Positions 52,015-60,854 are shown, numbered from the stretch's first letter. The stretch is 64,000 nucleotides of DNA from Streptomyces sp. NBC_00690 (GCF_036226685.1 NZ_CP109009.1:496001-560000), one strand, 5' to 3'. Made by a program: numbers and translations. Notes: a model not told the origin generated them from the letters alone.

Positions 52015-52557
52015 ATGAGGATCGCCTTCCTGGTGGCTCCTGAAGGAATCGAACAGATCGAACTGACCGAGCCCTGGCAGGCCGTCGTCGACGCGGGTGA
52101 CACCCCCTCGCTGATCTCCACCGAAGCGGGCCGCGTGCAGGCGTTCAACCACCTCGACCGCGGGGACACCTTCCCGGTCGACCAGGTCGTGGCAGAAGCC
52201 GACGTGACGGCGTACGACGCTCTCGTACTGCCCGGTGGCGTAGCGAACCCGGACGCTCTGCGGATGGACGAACGTGCTGTGGCCTTCGCACGGTCGTTCT
52301 TCGACGCGGGCAAGCCCGTGGCGGCCATCTGTCACGCACCCTGGCTGCTCGTGGAGGCGGACGTCGTCGGCCGACGGACCCTGACCTCCTGGCCGAGTCT
52401 GCGCACCGACGTCCGCAACGCCGGCGGTACCTGGGTCGACGAACCGGTGCGGATCTGTCGCAACGGCCCGAACACCCTGATCACCAGCCGTAGGCCGGAT
52501 GACCTCAAGGACTTCACCGGCGCGTTCACCGAGGAGTTCGCCGCGGCGACGTCCTGA
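52015..52557 (+). CDS. DJ-1/PfpI (general stress protein 18-like) protein
   Basis: A 180-residue class I glutamine-amidotransferase-fold protein. IAFLVAPEGIEQIELTEPWQ starts the fold, YDALVLPGGVANPDALRMD carries the Glu-like acidic loop of PfpI (GG..NPD) and AAICHAPWLLVEADVV is the nucleophile elbow with Cys-His. Such proteins act in thiol or carbonyl stress as glyoxalases, chaperones or deglycases, and the exact activity is uncertain. ATG at 52,015 follows GGAGAGGGAG. Confidence 0.9.
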   Translation: MRIAFLVAPEGIEQIELTEPWQAVVDAGDTPSLISTEAGRVQAFNHLDRGDTFPVDQVVAEADVTAYDALVLPGGVANPDALRMDERAVAFARSFFDAGKPVAAICHAPWLLVEADVVGRRTLTSWPSLRTDVRNAGGTWVDEPVRICRNGPNTLITSRRPDDLKDFTGAFTEEFAAATS

Positions 52558-52817
52558 AGGAGCGCAGCCACATCGCACGAGGGCGTTGCCCCCAGTTGTA
52601 CGGGACGCCGCAGCAGTCTCCGGAATTGGCTTGATCCGTAGGCAGCGGCTTCAGCCCTGCCCATACGGATTTGGACATCCTTGTCGCCCTCCGCATAGAC
52701 CGATCATGACCTGGATAGCCTCTGGCTTTGTTCGACCTCGTTCGGGTCGAATTCATGCCAGGTTGAGCCGCACTCCACGAGGAATTCGTATGTGCGGCAC
52801 GGGGAGGGAACGGCAGC

Positions 52818-53618
52818 GTGAGCCAACAGGCCGCACCAATACTCGACACCGAGCAGATAGCCCAATTCGATAAACTCGGCTATCTCGTACTCCCCGCCTT
52901 CCTACCGCCCGCGCTGGTGGCGCGACTGGAGCCCGAGGTCGACCACTGGGTGGACAGTGGGCTGCGGGCGGACTCGATCGCAGCCTGCCGTGACTCCGAG
53001 TCGTTACAACCGCCGCCGGTCATGGAGATCGAACTCCCGGCCCACGGCGAGCTTGTCGCACACCCTCCCCTGATGTGGCTGCTGGACCAGCTCATGGGAG
53101 GAGACTTCGTCTTCCATCACCTCCACAGCGTCCGACTGGCCCCGGACGCCCCTGGAAAAAGCTGGCACCACGACTATGAGCAGCCCGCGGGGCTGGGCCG
53201 CAGTCATCTGATGGTGCATGCCCTGCACTACCTCGGCGGCCTCGACGCTTCACAAGGCGGCCTCGCGCTCCTCCCGGGCTCGCACCGAGAACATGCGGAG
53301 AAAGCCGCCCGGGCCCGGTTAGGCTGTGCCGAGCTGCTGGGCGAGGTCCTGGTCAACGACCTGCCGCGCGGCTCGACCGTGCTGATCCACTCGGCACTGT
53401 TCCACACCCGGCGCCCGCCCCGCGTCACGGGGGGCGAGGCGAACCGGCCTCGCTATCTGGTCGATGGTTCGTACTGTCGGACGGGGGTGCGCTGGCAGCC
53501 GGTGAAGCCGTACTGGCGTCAGATGCTCAGCCGGGCAAGGGACCTGGGCCTGGACCACGGTCAGTGGCCGGAGCTCTTCTCCGACCAGCACTTCACCGAG
53601 TACGCCGACCCAAGCTGA
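52818..53618 (+). CDS. Phytanoyl-CoA dioxygenase (PhyH)-like Fe(II)/2-oxoglutarate enzyme
   Basis: A 266-residue non-haem iron oxygenase. FDKLGYLVLPAFLPPALVARL opens the fold. KSWHHDYEQPAGLGRSHLMV has the H-x-D iron ligands, DASQGGLALLPGSHREHAEK the substrate loop and ALFHTRRPPR the distal His, with Arg after it for 2-oxoglutarate. Such enzymes hydroxylate or halogenate small acids, often in natural-product pathways. GTG at 52,818 follows GGGAGGG. TTA codons occur at residues 63 and 168, so translation should be bldA-dependent. It is followed by an unknown gene 22 bases later. Confidence 0.85.
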   Translation: MSQQAAPILDTEQIAQFDKLGYLVLPAFLPPALVARLEPEVDHWVDSGLRADSIAACRDSESLQPPPVMEIELPAHGELVAHPPLMWLLDQLMGGDFVFHHLHSVRLAPDAPGKSWHHDYEQPAGLGRSHLMVHALHYLGGLDASQGGLALLPGSHREHAEKAARARLGCAELLGEVLVNDLPRGSTVLIHSALFHTRRPPRVTGGEANRPRYLVDGSYCRTGVRWQPVKPYWRQMLSRARDLGLDHGQWPELFSDQHFTEYADPS

Positions 53619-53640
53619 CGCTCCTGAGAGGCACACCAGC

Positions 53641-54258
53641 ATGCTGACCGTCGCGCCCGTCTCGTTCGACGAGGTCCTTCACCGCTTCCACCAGGAGCAC
53701 CCGCTGGACCGGGAGCACGAGGAGAACACCAACGACGAGGCAGAGGGGCACCTCCATGCCGCGGACCGCACCATCGGGGGATGGAGCAAGGTCCTGCTCG
53801 ACAGGAGTGACCTGGGCGGCATCGTCCTGCCGTGGCATCTCGGTGAGGGCGGGGAGCGGGAGCTCATTCCCAAGACCGGGCTGACGGTCGCCCGTACGGT
53901 GGCGCTGCTGCGCGCGTCGGGCACGGCGTACGCACGCTCGAACCCGGTCTGCGGCCGCAAGATCGCGCACCAGTCGACCAGCGCCTTCGCCACGATCTTC
54001 CTCAGCGTCGGACCGGCGCCGGGCATCGACTACGACGGTCTGGAAGTCAGGGACAGGCTCACCCACCTGGACGGCCTGCACCGCATGGTCTCCTGGGAGC
54101 TCCACGGCCGGCTCACTCCCGGCACCCGGATCCAGGCGTACGTGGCTGGCGGGCCCGCCGCCGGATCCGGGCTGGCAGCCGGACCGCTAGCCGCGGCCGA
54201 CGTACGGCATGGCGGTGGGCATCACCGTGACGGACTGGATGTTCACGCCGACGGGTAG
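53641..54258 (+). CDS. Protein of unknown function downstream of PhyH-like gene
   Basis: A 205-residue product; ATG at 53,641 follows GAGAGG. The N-terminal part reads LTVAPVSFDEVLHRFHQEHP, then HEENTNDEAEGHLHAADR. The middle has LPWHLGEGGERELIPKTG, VARTVALLRASGTAYARSNP and THLDGLHRMVSWELHGRL. The L-D-G-L-H-R run recalls the DG-x-HR motif of ParB/Srx-like folds, but this is only a loose resemblance. I do not recognise the family with certainty (DUF6309 is possible). Its last 72 bases overlap the end of the SDR gene on the other strand; the final 25 residues may be read-through of a shorter ancestor. Confidence 0.55.
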   Translation: MLTVAPVSFDEVLHRFHQEHPLDREHEENTNDEAEGHLHAADRTIGGWSKVLLDRSDLGGIVLPWHLGEGGERELIPKTGLTVARTVALLRASGTAYARSNPVCGRKIAHQSTSAFATIFLSVGPAPGIDYDGLEVRDRLTHLDGLHRMVSWELHGRLTPGTRIQAYVAGGPAAGSGLAAGPLAAADVRHGGGHHRDGLDVHADG

Positions 54259-54960
54259 GTTCGCCATCGTCACGACCATGTTCACGACATGGGAGACGTC
54301 CATGGTCGGCTCGACCCGGAGCGATCCGTCGGCCTGCCGGACCGCCGGTTGTTCACGGCCCACCGGTGTGACGTTGCCGATGTCTATCTGGCCGCAGGAG
54401 ATGTCGTACCGGCGTCCGTCGAGCGACAGGGACCGGGTGATCCCGGCGACCGCGTGCTTGGCCGCGGTGAAGGCGATCGAGTCCGGGCGCGGCACATGGG
54501 CCGAGGGAGCGCCGTTGTTGATGATGCGACCGCCACGCGGTAGCTGGTCCTTCATCATCCGGTAGGCGGCCCGTGAGCACAGGAAGGTGCCGGTGGCGAT
54601 CGAGTCGAGCACCCGCCGCCAGTCGTCGACATCCACGTCCTCGGTCGGCGTGTACGGCATCGTGTCGGCCGCGTTGTTGAACAGTACGTCCACGCGCCCG
54701 AACCGCTCACCCACCTCGACGAACAAGCGCGTGACGGCGTCGGCGTCGGTGATGTCCGCGACGACCGGCACGGCCTGGCCCCGGCCGCGCCCTTGTCCGG
54801 CACCTGCGCGGGCGAGTTCCGCCGTCTCCTCCAAAGTGTCCTTTCTCCGCCCGACCAACACGACCGACCACCCGTCCGCGACGAGCGCCAGGGCGCAGGC
54901 GCGGCCAATGCCGCTGCCGGCGCCGGTAATGACAGAGACCTTATGGACCTTTTCGGCCAC
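54187..54960 (-). CDS. SDR-family protein lacking catalytic Ser and Tyr
   Basis: A 257-residue Rossmann-fold protein; GTG at 54,960 follows AGGGGAA. SVITGAGSGIGRACALAL is the cofactor loop and LFNNAADT the NNAG-like motif. The active site reads INNGAPSAHVPRPDSIAFTAAKHAV (given as INNGAPSAHVPRPD, then SIAFTAAKHAV): Ala151 occupies the Ser position and Phe164 the Tyr position, while Lys168 is kept. It cannot do standard SDR chemistry; it may bind nucleotide as a regulator or use an unusual mechanism. Start codons of this and the aminotransferase gene are only 26 bases apart and divergent. Confidence 0.85.
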   Translation of the reverse strand: MAEKVHKVSVITGAGSGIGRACALALVADGWSVVLVGRRKDTLEETAELARAGAGQGRGRGQAVPVVADITDADAVTRLFVEVGERFGRVDVLFNNAADTMPYTPTEDVDVDDWRRVLDSIATGTFLCSRAAYRMMKDQLPRGGRIINNGAPSAHVPRPDSIAFTAAKHAVAGITRSLSLDGRRYDISCGQIDIGNVTPVGREQPAVRQADGSLRVEPTMDVSHVVNMVVTMANLPVGVNIQSVTVMPTAMPYVGRG

Positions 54961-54986
54961 GAGCAGTTCCCCTTACAGGAGCAAGA

Positions 54987-56357
54987 ATGAGTCTCGAAAA
55001 TTTCACCACCCCTACCGTTCGCGGTGTTCCTGAAATCGGGAATACCAAAACGAGCCAAGCCCTGTTCGAACGAGCGAAACTCTCACTGGCCGGCGGGATC
55101 GCCTCCTCGTCACGTCTCACCTCTACGGGTACCCGCCCGTACCCGCTCTACATCAGCAGCGGCTCGGGGGCACGAATCGTCGATGTCGATGGAAACGAGT
55201 ACCTCGACTACCTCATCTCCTACGGCAGTGTGATCCTCGGACACGCCGCTCCGGCCATCACCTCCGCGTTGTCCTCGGTGCTGGCGAGCGGCACGATGTT
55301 CGGCACCTGCAACGTGCCGGAGGTCGAACTCGCCGAGTTGATCTGTTCGTTGGTCCCCTGCGCTGATCTGGTGCGCTTCTCGAACTCTGGCTCCGAGGCA
55401 GTACTCGGCGCGGTACGTACGGCGCGCGGATTCACCGGCCGTTCCACGATCCTCAAATTCGAAGGTCACTACCACGGGTGGACCGACACCCTGGCGATCT
55501 CGAACCGCCCCACCGCCGCTCAGGCCGGTCCCTATGAATCCCCCGCAGCCCATCCCCACTCCCCGGGAATCCCGCAAGGTGTCGTGGACGACGTGGTGGT
55601 CTGCCCGTGGAACGACGTGGACCTCCTGCGCACGGCGCTCGACGCACACCGGGGCGAGATCGCAGCCGTGATCTGCGAACCGATCGTCGCCAACAACGCC
55701 TGCACGATGCCGCTCCCCGGCTACCTCCAGACGCTGCGCGAGGAATGCACAGCGCGCGGCATCCTGCTGATCTTCGACGAGGTCTGCACCGGCTTCCGCA
55801 CCGGCCCCGGAGGGGCCCAGTCGCTCTTCGGAGTGGTCCCGGACCTCGCGGTCTACTCCAAGGCCCTGGGTGGGGGGCTGCCCATCGCCGCCTTCGCCGG
55901 CCGTCACGACGTCATGGACAGCCTCGCCACCGGCCAGGTCAAGCATGGCGGCACCTACAACGGCTCTCCGTTGTGCGCCGCCGCCGCTCTGGTCACTCTC
56001 ACCGAACTGGCCGACCCGGCCGTCACGGCGCGGATCGACGAGAGCGGCCGACGTGTCATGGAGGCCATTCGCAAAGCCTCCGTGGATCACCGCGTTCCCT
56101 GCGCGGTACAGGGCGTCGGATCCATGTTCCAGGTCGTGTTCTCCGCCGACGGTGCACCGACGCGGCAGTACCGCGACACTTTCCGCCTCGACCAGCACCG
56201 CTATGACGCATTCCGCCACGCCCTCCTCCAGCGTGGCATCCACGCCAACGGCTTCGGACTGGCCTGCTGGTTCGTCTCCGCCGCCCTCACTGAATCCGAC
56301 GTTGACGAGACCTGCACGGCGATCGACGAGGCGTTCGCCGCCATCCGCACTGTCTGA
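54987..56357 (+). CDS. Class III PLP aminotransferase, HemL-like
   Basis: A 456-residue PLP enzyme of the glutamate-1-semialdehyde aminomutase/class III aminotransferase group. RIVDVDGNEYLDYLISYGSVILGHA, FSNSGSEAVLGAVRTARGFTGR, FEGHYHGWTD and FDEVCTGFRTG (PLP-ring Asp) are present, and YSKALGGGLPIAAFAG holds the PLP Lys. Extra sequence and lack of haem genes nearby argue against the housekeeping HemL. It more likely transaminates a keto-acid or forms an amino acid in this island. ATG at 54,987 follows AGGAG. Confidence 0.88.
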   Translation: MSLENFTTPTVRGVPEIGNTKTSQALFERAKLSLAGGIASSSRLTSTGTRPYPLYISSGSGARIVDVDGNEYLDYLISYGSVILGHAAPAITSALSSVLASGTMFGTCNVPEVELAELICSLVPCADLVRFSNSGSEAVLGAVRTARGFTGRSTILKFEGHYHGWTDTLAISNRPTAAQAGPYESPAAHPHSPGIPQGVVDDVVVCPWNDVDLLRTALDAHRGEIAAVICEPIVANNACTMPLPGYLQTLREECTARGILLIFDEVCTGFRTGPGGAQSLFGVVPDLAVYSKALGGGLPIAAFAGRHDVMDSLATGQVKHGGTYNGSPLCAAAALVTLTELADPAVTARIDESGRRVMEAIRKASVDHRVPCAVQGVGSMFQVVFSADGAPTRQYRDTFRLDQHRYDAFRHALLQRGIHANGFGLACWFVSAALTESDVDETCTAIDEAFAAIRTV

Positions 56358-56393
56358 CGGACCGCTACGCGGCGTTTGAGCGTACGCGGCGGT

Positions 56394-56429
56394 GATCGGC
56401 GTGCGAACGCACCGGGCCCACCGCCGATC
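56394..56429. terminator. Possible hairpin after the aminotransferase gene
   Basis: GATCGGCG and CGCCGATC form an eight-pair stem with a 20-base loop, beginning 36 bases after the stop. The large loop makes it weak. Confidence 0.35.
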
Positions 56430-56499
56430 CCGGTTCAGATGGCCCGGGCGAGCGTGGGCCGACCTAGGTCACACAGGCGGGGATGGACGGGCTGACTAC

Positions 56500-56710
56500 C
56501 GGGGTTGAGAGCCCCTTCCACGCCATGCTGGCGGGCCTCCTCCAGAACGAGGAGCCCGACGGCCAGCGCTCTTCGACGAAGTGCTGGCGGAGTTGGGGCT
56601 GCTCTTCGGCCCGCCGCTGTCCACGAGCAGGCCAACCGCCTCGCTGATCTGCTGCGCCTGCGGCTCCCAGTGGGCGGTAGGCCAGTGGCCGTCAGCGCGC
56701 GGGTGCACCG
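56500..56710 (+). pseudogene. Possible frameshifted gene remnant
   Basis: Three plus-strand segments look protein-like: MLAGLLQNEEPDGQ (from 56,525), ALFDEVLAELGLLFGPPLS (from about 56,569) and VHEQANRLADLLRLRLPVGG (from about 56,619). They lie in two or three frames and would join into about 60 residues after small indels. There is no ribosome site at the first ATG. I cannot name a family. Confidence 0.3.
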
Positions 56711-56773
56711 GTCTCCCTCGCAGCCGTGCTCGCTTTATCCTCGGCGGCGCACCCCGACGCACCGGGCGCCCGA

Positions 56774-57403
56774 TCAGAGGGCGAGCGCGGCTCCTGTTCT
56801 GCTGCGGACCTCTTCGGGTGAGATGCCGGGGGCCGTCTCAACGAGCCGGAGGGTGCTGTCGGCCACATCGATGACGCCGAGGTCGGTGATGATCCGATGG
56901 ACACAGGCCCTGCCGGTCAGCGGCAGAGTGCACTCGGAGAGGATCTTGGGTGTGCCGTCCTTCGCGGTGTGCTCCATCAGTACGATCACCAAGCCGGCCC
57001 CGTGGACGAGGTCCATCGCGCCACCCATGCCCTTGATCATCTTTCCGGGTACGGACCAGTTCGCCAGATCGCCGTTCTGCGACACCTGCATGCCGCCGAG
57101 GATCGCGGTGTCGATGTGCCCGCCGCGGATCATGCCGAAGGAGAGTGACGAGTCGAAAAAGGACGCACCCGGCCGAGTGGCAATGGTCTCCTTGCCCGCA
57201 TTGATCAGGTCGGGGTCCACCGAGTCCTCGGACGGATAGCCGCCGACGCCGAGGATGCCGTTCTCCGACTGGAGCACCACGTGTACGCCGGGTGGTACGT
57301 GGCTGGGAACCAGGGTCGGCAGGCCGATGCCCAGGTTCACATAGGAGTCGGGGACCAGTTCCTGCGCGGCGCGGGCCGCCATCTGTTCTCTGGACCAGGG
57401 CAT
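56774..57403 (-). CDS. 3-oxoacid CoA-transferase subunit B
   Basis: A 209-residue beta subunit of a family I CoA-transferase. [20 protein letters not shown] holds the catalytic Glu in the SENG-x2-G-x-G motif. It begins at the last bases of the A-subunit gene and the ending GAALAL is short. Such pairs (succinyl-CoA:3-oxoacid, acetoacetate or 3-oxoadipate transferases) activate an acid by taking CoA from a donor. Neighbours point to the last stage of an aromatic or keto-acid pathway. Confidence 0.92.
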   Translation of the reverse strand: MPWSREQMAARAAQELVPDSYVNLGIGLPTLVPSHVPPGVHVVLQSENGILGVGGYPSEDSVDPDLINAGKETIATRPGASFFDSSLSFGMIRGGHIDTAILGGMQVSQNGDLANWSVPGKMIKGMGGAMDLVHGAGLVIVLMEHTAKDGTPKILSECTLPLTGRACVHRIITDLGVIDVADSTLRLVETAPGISPEEVRSRTGAALAL

Positions 57404-58185
57404 CAGACCTGCACCGTCCTCGGTACTCGGGGTGCGGACACGATTCTGCGTTCGATGCGTTTGTCCGCCGCCTCGTACGCGGTCAAGGGGATGACGCCCT
57501 GGACGAAGACACCGGGCAGGTGGATTGCGTCGGGGTCCAGTTCACCGGGCTCGACCAGTTCCTCGACTTCGGCGAGCGTCACCCGGCCGGCCATCGCGGC
57601 CAGCGGGTTGAAGTTGCGCGCGGACCTGTTGAACACCAGGTTGCCGTACCGATCGCCCTTCGCCGCGCGGACGAAGGCGTAGTCGGTGGTGATCGACTCC
57701 TCCAACAGATACTCCTTGCCGTCGAAGGTGCGTACGTCCTTGGGCGGCGACACGACGGCAGGGTCTCCGTCGGCGCCGTACCGCCAGGGCAGTCCACCCG
57801 CCGCGATCTGGGTGCCGACGCCCGCTGGGGTGTAGAAGGCCGGGATTCCGCACCCGCCCGCCCGCAGACGCTCGGCAAGGGTGCCCTGGGGGACGAGTTC
57901 CACCTCGATCTCCCCGTTGAGGTACTGGCGGGCGAACTCCTTGTTCTCCCCCACGTAGGAGCCGGTGACGCGGGCGATACGGCCCGCGGCCAGCAGGACT
58001 CCCAACGCCCAGTCGTCCACTCCGCAGTTGTTGGACACCACCTTCAAGCCGTCTGCGCCCTGCTGGTGCAGTGCGTGGATCAACACCGAGGGCACCCCGC
58101 AGAGGCCGAACCCTCCCGCTGCGAGGGATGCGCCATCGGGAACACCGACGACTGCTTGGGCGGCGGATGCAATCACTTTGTCCAT
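57403..58185 (-). CDS. 3-oxoacid CoA-transferase subunit A
   Basis: A 260-residue alpha subunit starting [20 protein letters not shown] at 58,185 (an ATG ten codons earlier is possible). [19 protein letters not shown] is the Gly-rich CoA-binding motif, followed by [15 protein letters not shown] and [21 protein letters not shown] with the expected G-x-D-x-x-GN pattern. It shares a base with the start of subunit B, so they are coupled into one heteromeric enzyme. Confidence 0.92.
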   Translation of the reverse strand: MDKVIASAAQAVVGVPDGASLAAGGFGLCGVPSVLIHALHQQGADGLKVVSNNCGVDDWALGVLLAAGRIARVTGSYVGENKEFARQYLNGEIEVELVPQGTLAERLRAGGCGIPAFYTPAGVGTQIAAGGLPWRYGADGDPAVVSPPKDVRTFDGKEYLLEESITTDYAFVRAAKGDRYGNLVFNRSARNFNPLAAMAGRVTLAEVEELVEPGELDPDAIHLPGVFVQGVIPLTAYEAADKRIERRIVSAPRVPRTVQV

Positions 58186-58257
58186 CGCGGATTCCTGTCT
58201 GTCACATGTCCTCATGAAGGTCGTCCCGGCCCGACGGTCGGGCTCCGAATGGTGATG

Positions 58258-59025
58258 TCAGCGGGCGGCTCTGGATGCGGCACGGAACCCGTCGACCGCG
58301 CCGTGTGCGGCCACCGCCAGCATCGACGTGTCGTTGCCGAGGACGACGAACCCGGCACCGGCCCGGGCGGCCTGCTCGGGCGTGGCGCCGAAGGCGAGTC
58401 CGCAGGGCTTTCCGGCATCCGCCGCCGCGCTCAATACCCTGTTGACCAGTGCCTGCACGGCAGAGGCAGCGGCGGGGAGTCCCATGGAGAGAGCGAGGTC
58501 GACGGCGCCCACGAACACCGCGTCGACCTCGGGGAGGGCGAGGATCTCCGGGGCCGCCGAGATCGCCTCTTCGCTTTCCAGTTGCGGTATGCAGAGCACG
58601 GAGTCGTTGCCCTCGGCCAGGTACTCGGCTCCGGGGCGCAGGCCCCAGCGACCTGCGCGGCTGGTGCCGCCCGCACCACGGCTGCCCTGCGGTGGGAAAC
58701 GGGTCGCCCGGCTCACGGCCAGGGCCTGCTCGACAGTGTCCACCCGGGGCACCAGGACGCCCCCCGCCCCTGCGTCGAGAACCCGCTGAATGGTCGACGG
58801 GGTGTGGTCCGGGACCCGTACGAGAGGTGTCATGCCAAGTGCCGCCGCACTGTTGACGAGCCGGTAGGCGGTCTCCAGGGTCAGTGGCGCGTGTTCCAGG
58901 TCGATGACGACGAAGTCGAACCCGGCGTGGGCCATGATCTCCACCGGCTCTGGAGCGGCCATCTTCAACCAGGTGCCCACAGGCGTACGGGAGCGGTGGA
59001 GCAGTGGGGTCGGTGTGGGGGTCAC
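58258..59025 (-). CDS. HpcH/HpaI (class II pyruvate) aldolase family
   Basis: A 255-residue TIM-barrel aldolase; GTG at 59,025 overlaps the cupin stop in a GTGA junction. GTWLKMAAPEPVEIMAHAGF, DFVVIDLEHAPLTLETA (metal and base region), VRVPDHTPSTIQRVLDAGAG with the catalytic Arg, PQLESEEAISAAPEILALP (metal Glu) and VFVGAVDLALSMG (metal Asp) are all present. It should cleave a 4-hydroxy-2-keto acid to pyruvate and an aldehyde, or 2,4-dihydroxyheptenedioate as in homoprotocatechuate breakdown. Confidence 0.92.
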   Translation of the reverse strand: MTPTPTPLLHRSRTPVGTWLKMAAPEPVEIMAHAGFDFVVIDLEHAPLTLETAYRLVNSAAALGMTPLVRVPDHTPSTIQRVLDAGAGGVLVPRVDTVEQALAVSRATRFPPQGSRGAGGTSRAGRWGLRPGAEYLAEGNDSVLCIPQLESEEAISAAPEILALPEVDAVFVGAVDLALSMGLPAAASAVQALVNRVLSAAADAGKPCGLAFGATPEQAARAGAGFVVLGNDTSMLAVAAHGAVDGFRAASRAAR

Positions 59026-59906
59026 GGGCGTGGGTACTGCTCGGCGTTGAGGACCCATCCGGGCTGGTCGGAGAAGTCCTCGCGGGGTGGCGAGAAGATG
59101 TCGATGAGCTGGTTGAGACCGCGGCCGGTGGCGGCGGATGTGTGCACGGTCGGTGGGGGGATCACGGTCGTGGAAGGACTGGCGACCGACTGGTGGTCAT
59201 CGTCCCGCCAAGTGTGCGAGTCCGCCGTCCACGGGGTGCGGATGTGGTGGACGAATTCACCGGCGACGGCCAGCGACACCTGTTCGAAGTCATCGTGATG
59301 GTGGGGGGACAACTGCGACGGATCACGCGGGCCGATGGTCGGCGGAAGGAAGTTGACCATGAAGGCACGTGTGCGGAAGATGCGCCCGAACCGCTTCGGG
59401 TCTTCGGGGATGTCCGCCAGCGGATGGACCCGTAGCCGGTCACCATCGACGGGTTCGGGCCATGGAATGAGTGGGGCGACCCGCGGGTGGGGTGTGTCGT
59501 AGGAAGCGGCGTTGCGCGCCCGCTCGGCCCAGCCCGGCTCATCAGCCTGCACCAGCCGTACGACGTCGCCCTCGCCGAGGGCGGTGATCGCACCAGGACC
59601 GGGTGGGATCACGATCAGCCCCTGTCCGTGCAAGGTGACCGTGTCGTCCCCGCTGGTGACCTGGACTGCGGACGAGTCCTGCACCAGGAGCAGGACATGT
59701 TCATGGGTGAGGTCGAAGGCTCCGAGACGGCAACCGAGTGTCGGACGGGTGTAGGCGATGACCATGTTCTGCGCCCGACTGACCCAGGTGCCGGGTTCGT
59801 CCGGCGCAAATCGTGTGTAGTCGTGGTACTCGGGCGCGGCAATGCCGGTGTCCGTCGCCGAGGCAAACCCACTGAGGGCGGCCCGAGGGTCGTCTTTGGT
59901 GTACAT
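59022..59906 (-). CDS. Cupin protein, homogentisate dioxygenase-like (second copy type)
   Basis: A 294-residue double-cupin protein. LTHEHVLLLVQDSSAVQVTSG is the first cupin motif and GQGLIVIPPGPGAITAL its end. LSPHHHDDFEQVSLAVAGEF and VIPPPTVHTS form the second site with three His and Glu for a metal. It is smaller than classic homogentisate dioxygenase and only distantly like the cupin at 14,936. It may cleave an aromatic diol or isomerise a ring product. It lies 16 bases after the DUF6282-like gene and overlaps the aldolase, which fits a ring-cleavage-then-aldolase order. Confidence 0.75.
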   Translation of the reverse strand: MYTKDDPRAALSGFASATDTGIAAPEYHDYTRFAPDEPGTWVSRAQNMVIAYTRPTLGCRLGAFDLTHEHVLLLVQDSSAVQVTSGDDTVTLHGQGLIVIPPGPGAITALGEGDVVRLVQADEPGWAERARNAASYDTPHPRVAPLIPWPEPVDGDRLRVHPLADIPEDPKRFGRIFRTRAFMVNFLPPTIGPRDPSQLSPHHHDDFEQVSLAVAGEFVHHIRTPWTADSHTWRDDDHQSVASPSTTVIPPPTVHTSAATGRGLNQLIDIFSPPREDFSDQPGWVLNAEQYPRP

Positions 59907-59922
59907 GTCCTGTCCCCTTGTC

Positions 59923-60819
59923 TCAGTCGAGTCCCAGCAGGGCAGCCGGGTTGTCCCTGGTCATCCGCTGGAGTTCCCGCTCGGGGAGGCCGAGGTCGAG
60001 CAGTGCGCCGCAGACCCGCAGATAGGCGTCGACCGGTTTCGGGTTGCCGGCCTGGCCGAGGTCGGAAGAGATGACGGTGTGTTCGGGGCCGATGCGCTCG
60101 ATCCAGTCGAGGAGCAGCTTCGGGTCCCACTTCATGTGCCCTTCCGGGTCGTACATCCCCACTTCGTGTTCGATGTGCGCACCGAGACGTACGTACTCCA
60201 GGCACTGCTCGGGTTCGGCGCCGATGACGAAGTTCGGGTGGTTGACGATCAGTCGGCGGATGCCTTTGGCGCGGGCCGCCTCGAAGAGCCGACGGATCAG
60301 ATCCGGGTACATATGCCCGCCGGAGAGCAGTGCGCCGCTCTCAGCGACGACATCGAGGATCTCGTCCACCTCGGGCCGCAGCTCACCCGCGGCGTCGAGG
60401 ATGTCGATGCGGTCGCAGGTCAGCGGCACGGTCTCGGTGGGGAATCCGTCGCCCTCGCGATGGCATTCGATGTGCCGGCCCGAGGACATGGTCGGGAACC
60501 ACACCACCTTGCCGCCCATCCGCAGCGACATCCGGACCGCGTGGGGATTCAATCCGCCGGTGAAGCTGTTGAGGGCGATCCCACCGAAGACCTGGGTTCG
60601 CAGCTGGCGCAGACGCGGGGCCATGGCAAGTACGTCCATCACCGTGTTGTGGTGGTGGGACTTGACCACGATGGCCCGCATGTCGAGCCGCTCCTGTGCG
60701 TCCTGGGCGGCCTCCACATGGTCCATCCGCCGGGGGAACGGGCTGGGCCCGGAGTGGCAGTGGAGGTCGACGCTGCCCCGCAGCACCTTGGCAACAGGGT
60801 CGGATATCGCTGTCATCAT
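59923..60819 (-). CDS. DUF6282-like metal-dependent hydrolase
   Basis: A 298-residue amidohydrolase/PHP-like protein. SVDLHCHSGPSPFPRRMDHV has the H-x-H metal motif; VVKSHHHNT, GHMYPDLI, LIVNHPNF and TVISSDLGQ hold further His and Asp ligands. It resembles DUF6282 proteins, predicted TIM-barrel hydrolases of unknown substrate that often sit beside aromatic catabolic genes. The start may instead be 60,816 (AAGGGG spacing is better). It is the first gene of the operon ending with the CoA-transferase and is divergent from the MFS gene. Confidence 0.75.
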   Translation of the reverse strand: MMTAISDPVAKVLRGSVDLHCHSGPSPFPRRMDHVEAAQDAQERLDMRAIVVKSHHHNTVMDVLAMAPRLRQLRTQVFGGIALNSFTGGLNPHAVRMSLRMGGKVVWFPTMSSGRHIECHREGDGFPTETVPLTCDRIDILDAAGELRPEVDEILDVVAESGALLSGGHMYPDLIRRLFEAARAKGIRRLIVNHPNFVIGAEPEQCLEYVRLGAHIEHEVGMYDPEGHMKWDPKLLLDWIERIGPEHTVISSDLGQAGNPKPVDAYLRVCGALLDLGLPERELQRMTRDNPAALLGLD

Positions 60820-60854
60820 GCATCCCCTTCGATGTTCGTAAAATCAGAATGCTT

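Larger units (their letters stand above)
56358..56773. other. Intergenic region with possible decayed gene
   Basis: 416 bases between the convergent aminotransferase and CoA-transferase genes. A GATCGGCG/CGCCGATC stem lies at 56,394-56,429. Three short runs in different plus-strand frames (56,500-56,710) look coding but cannot be joined without frameshifts. Confidence 0.5.
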
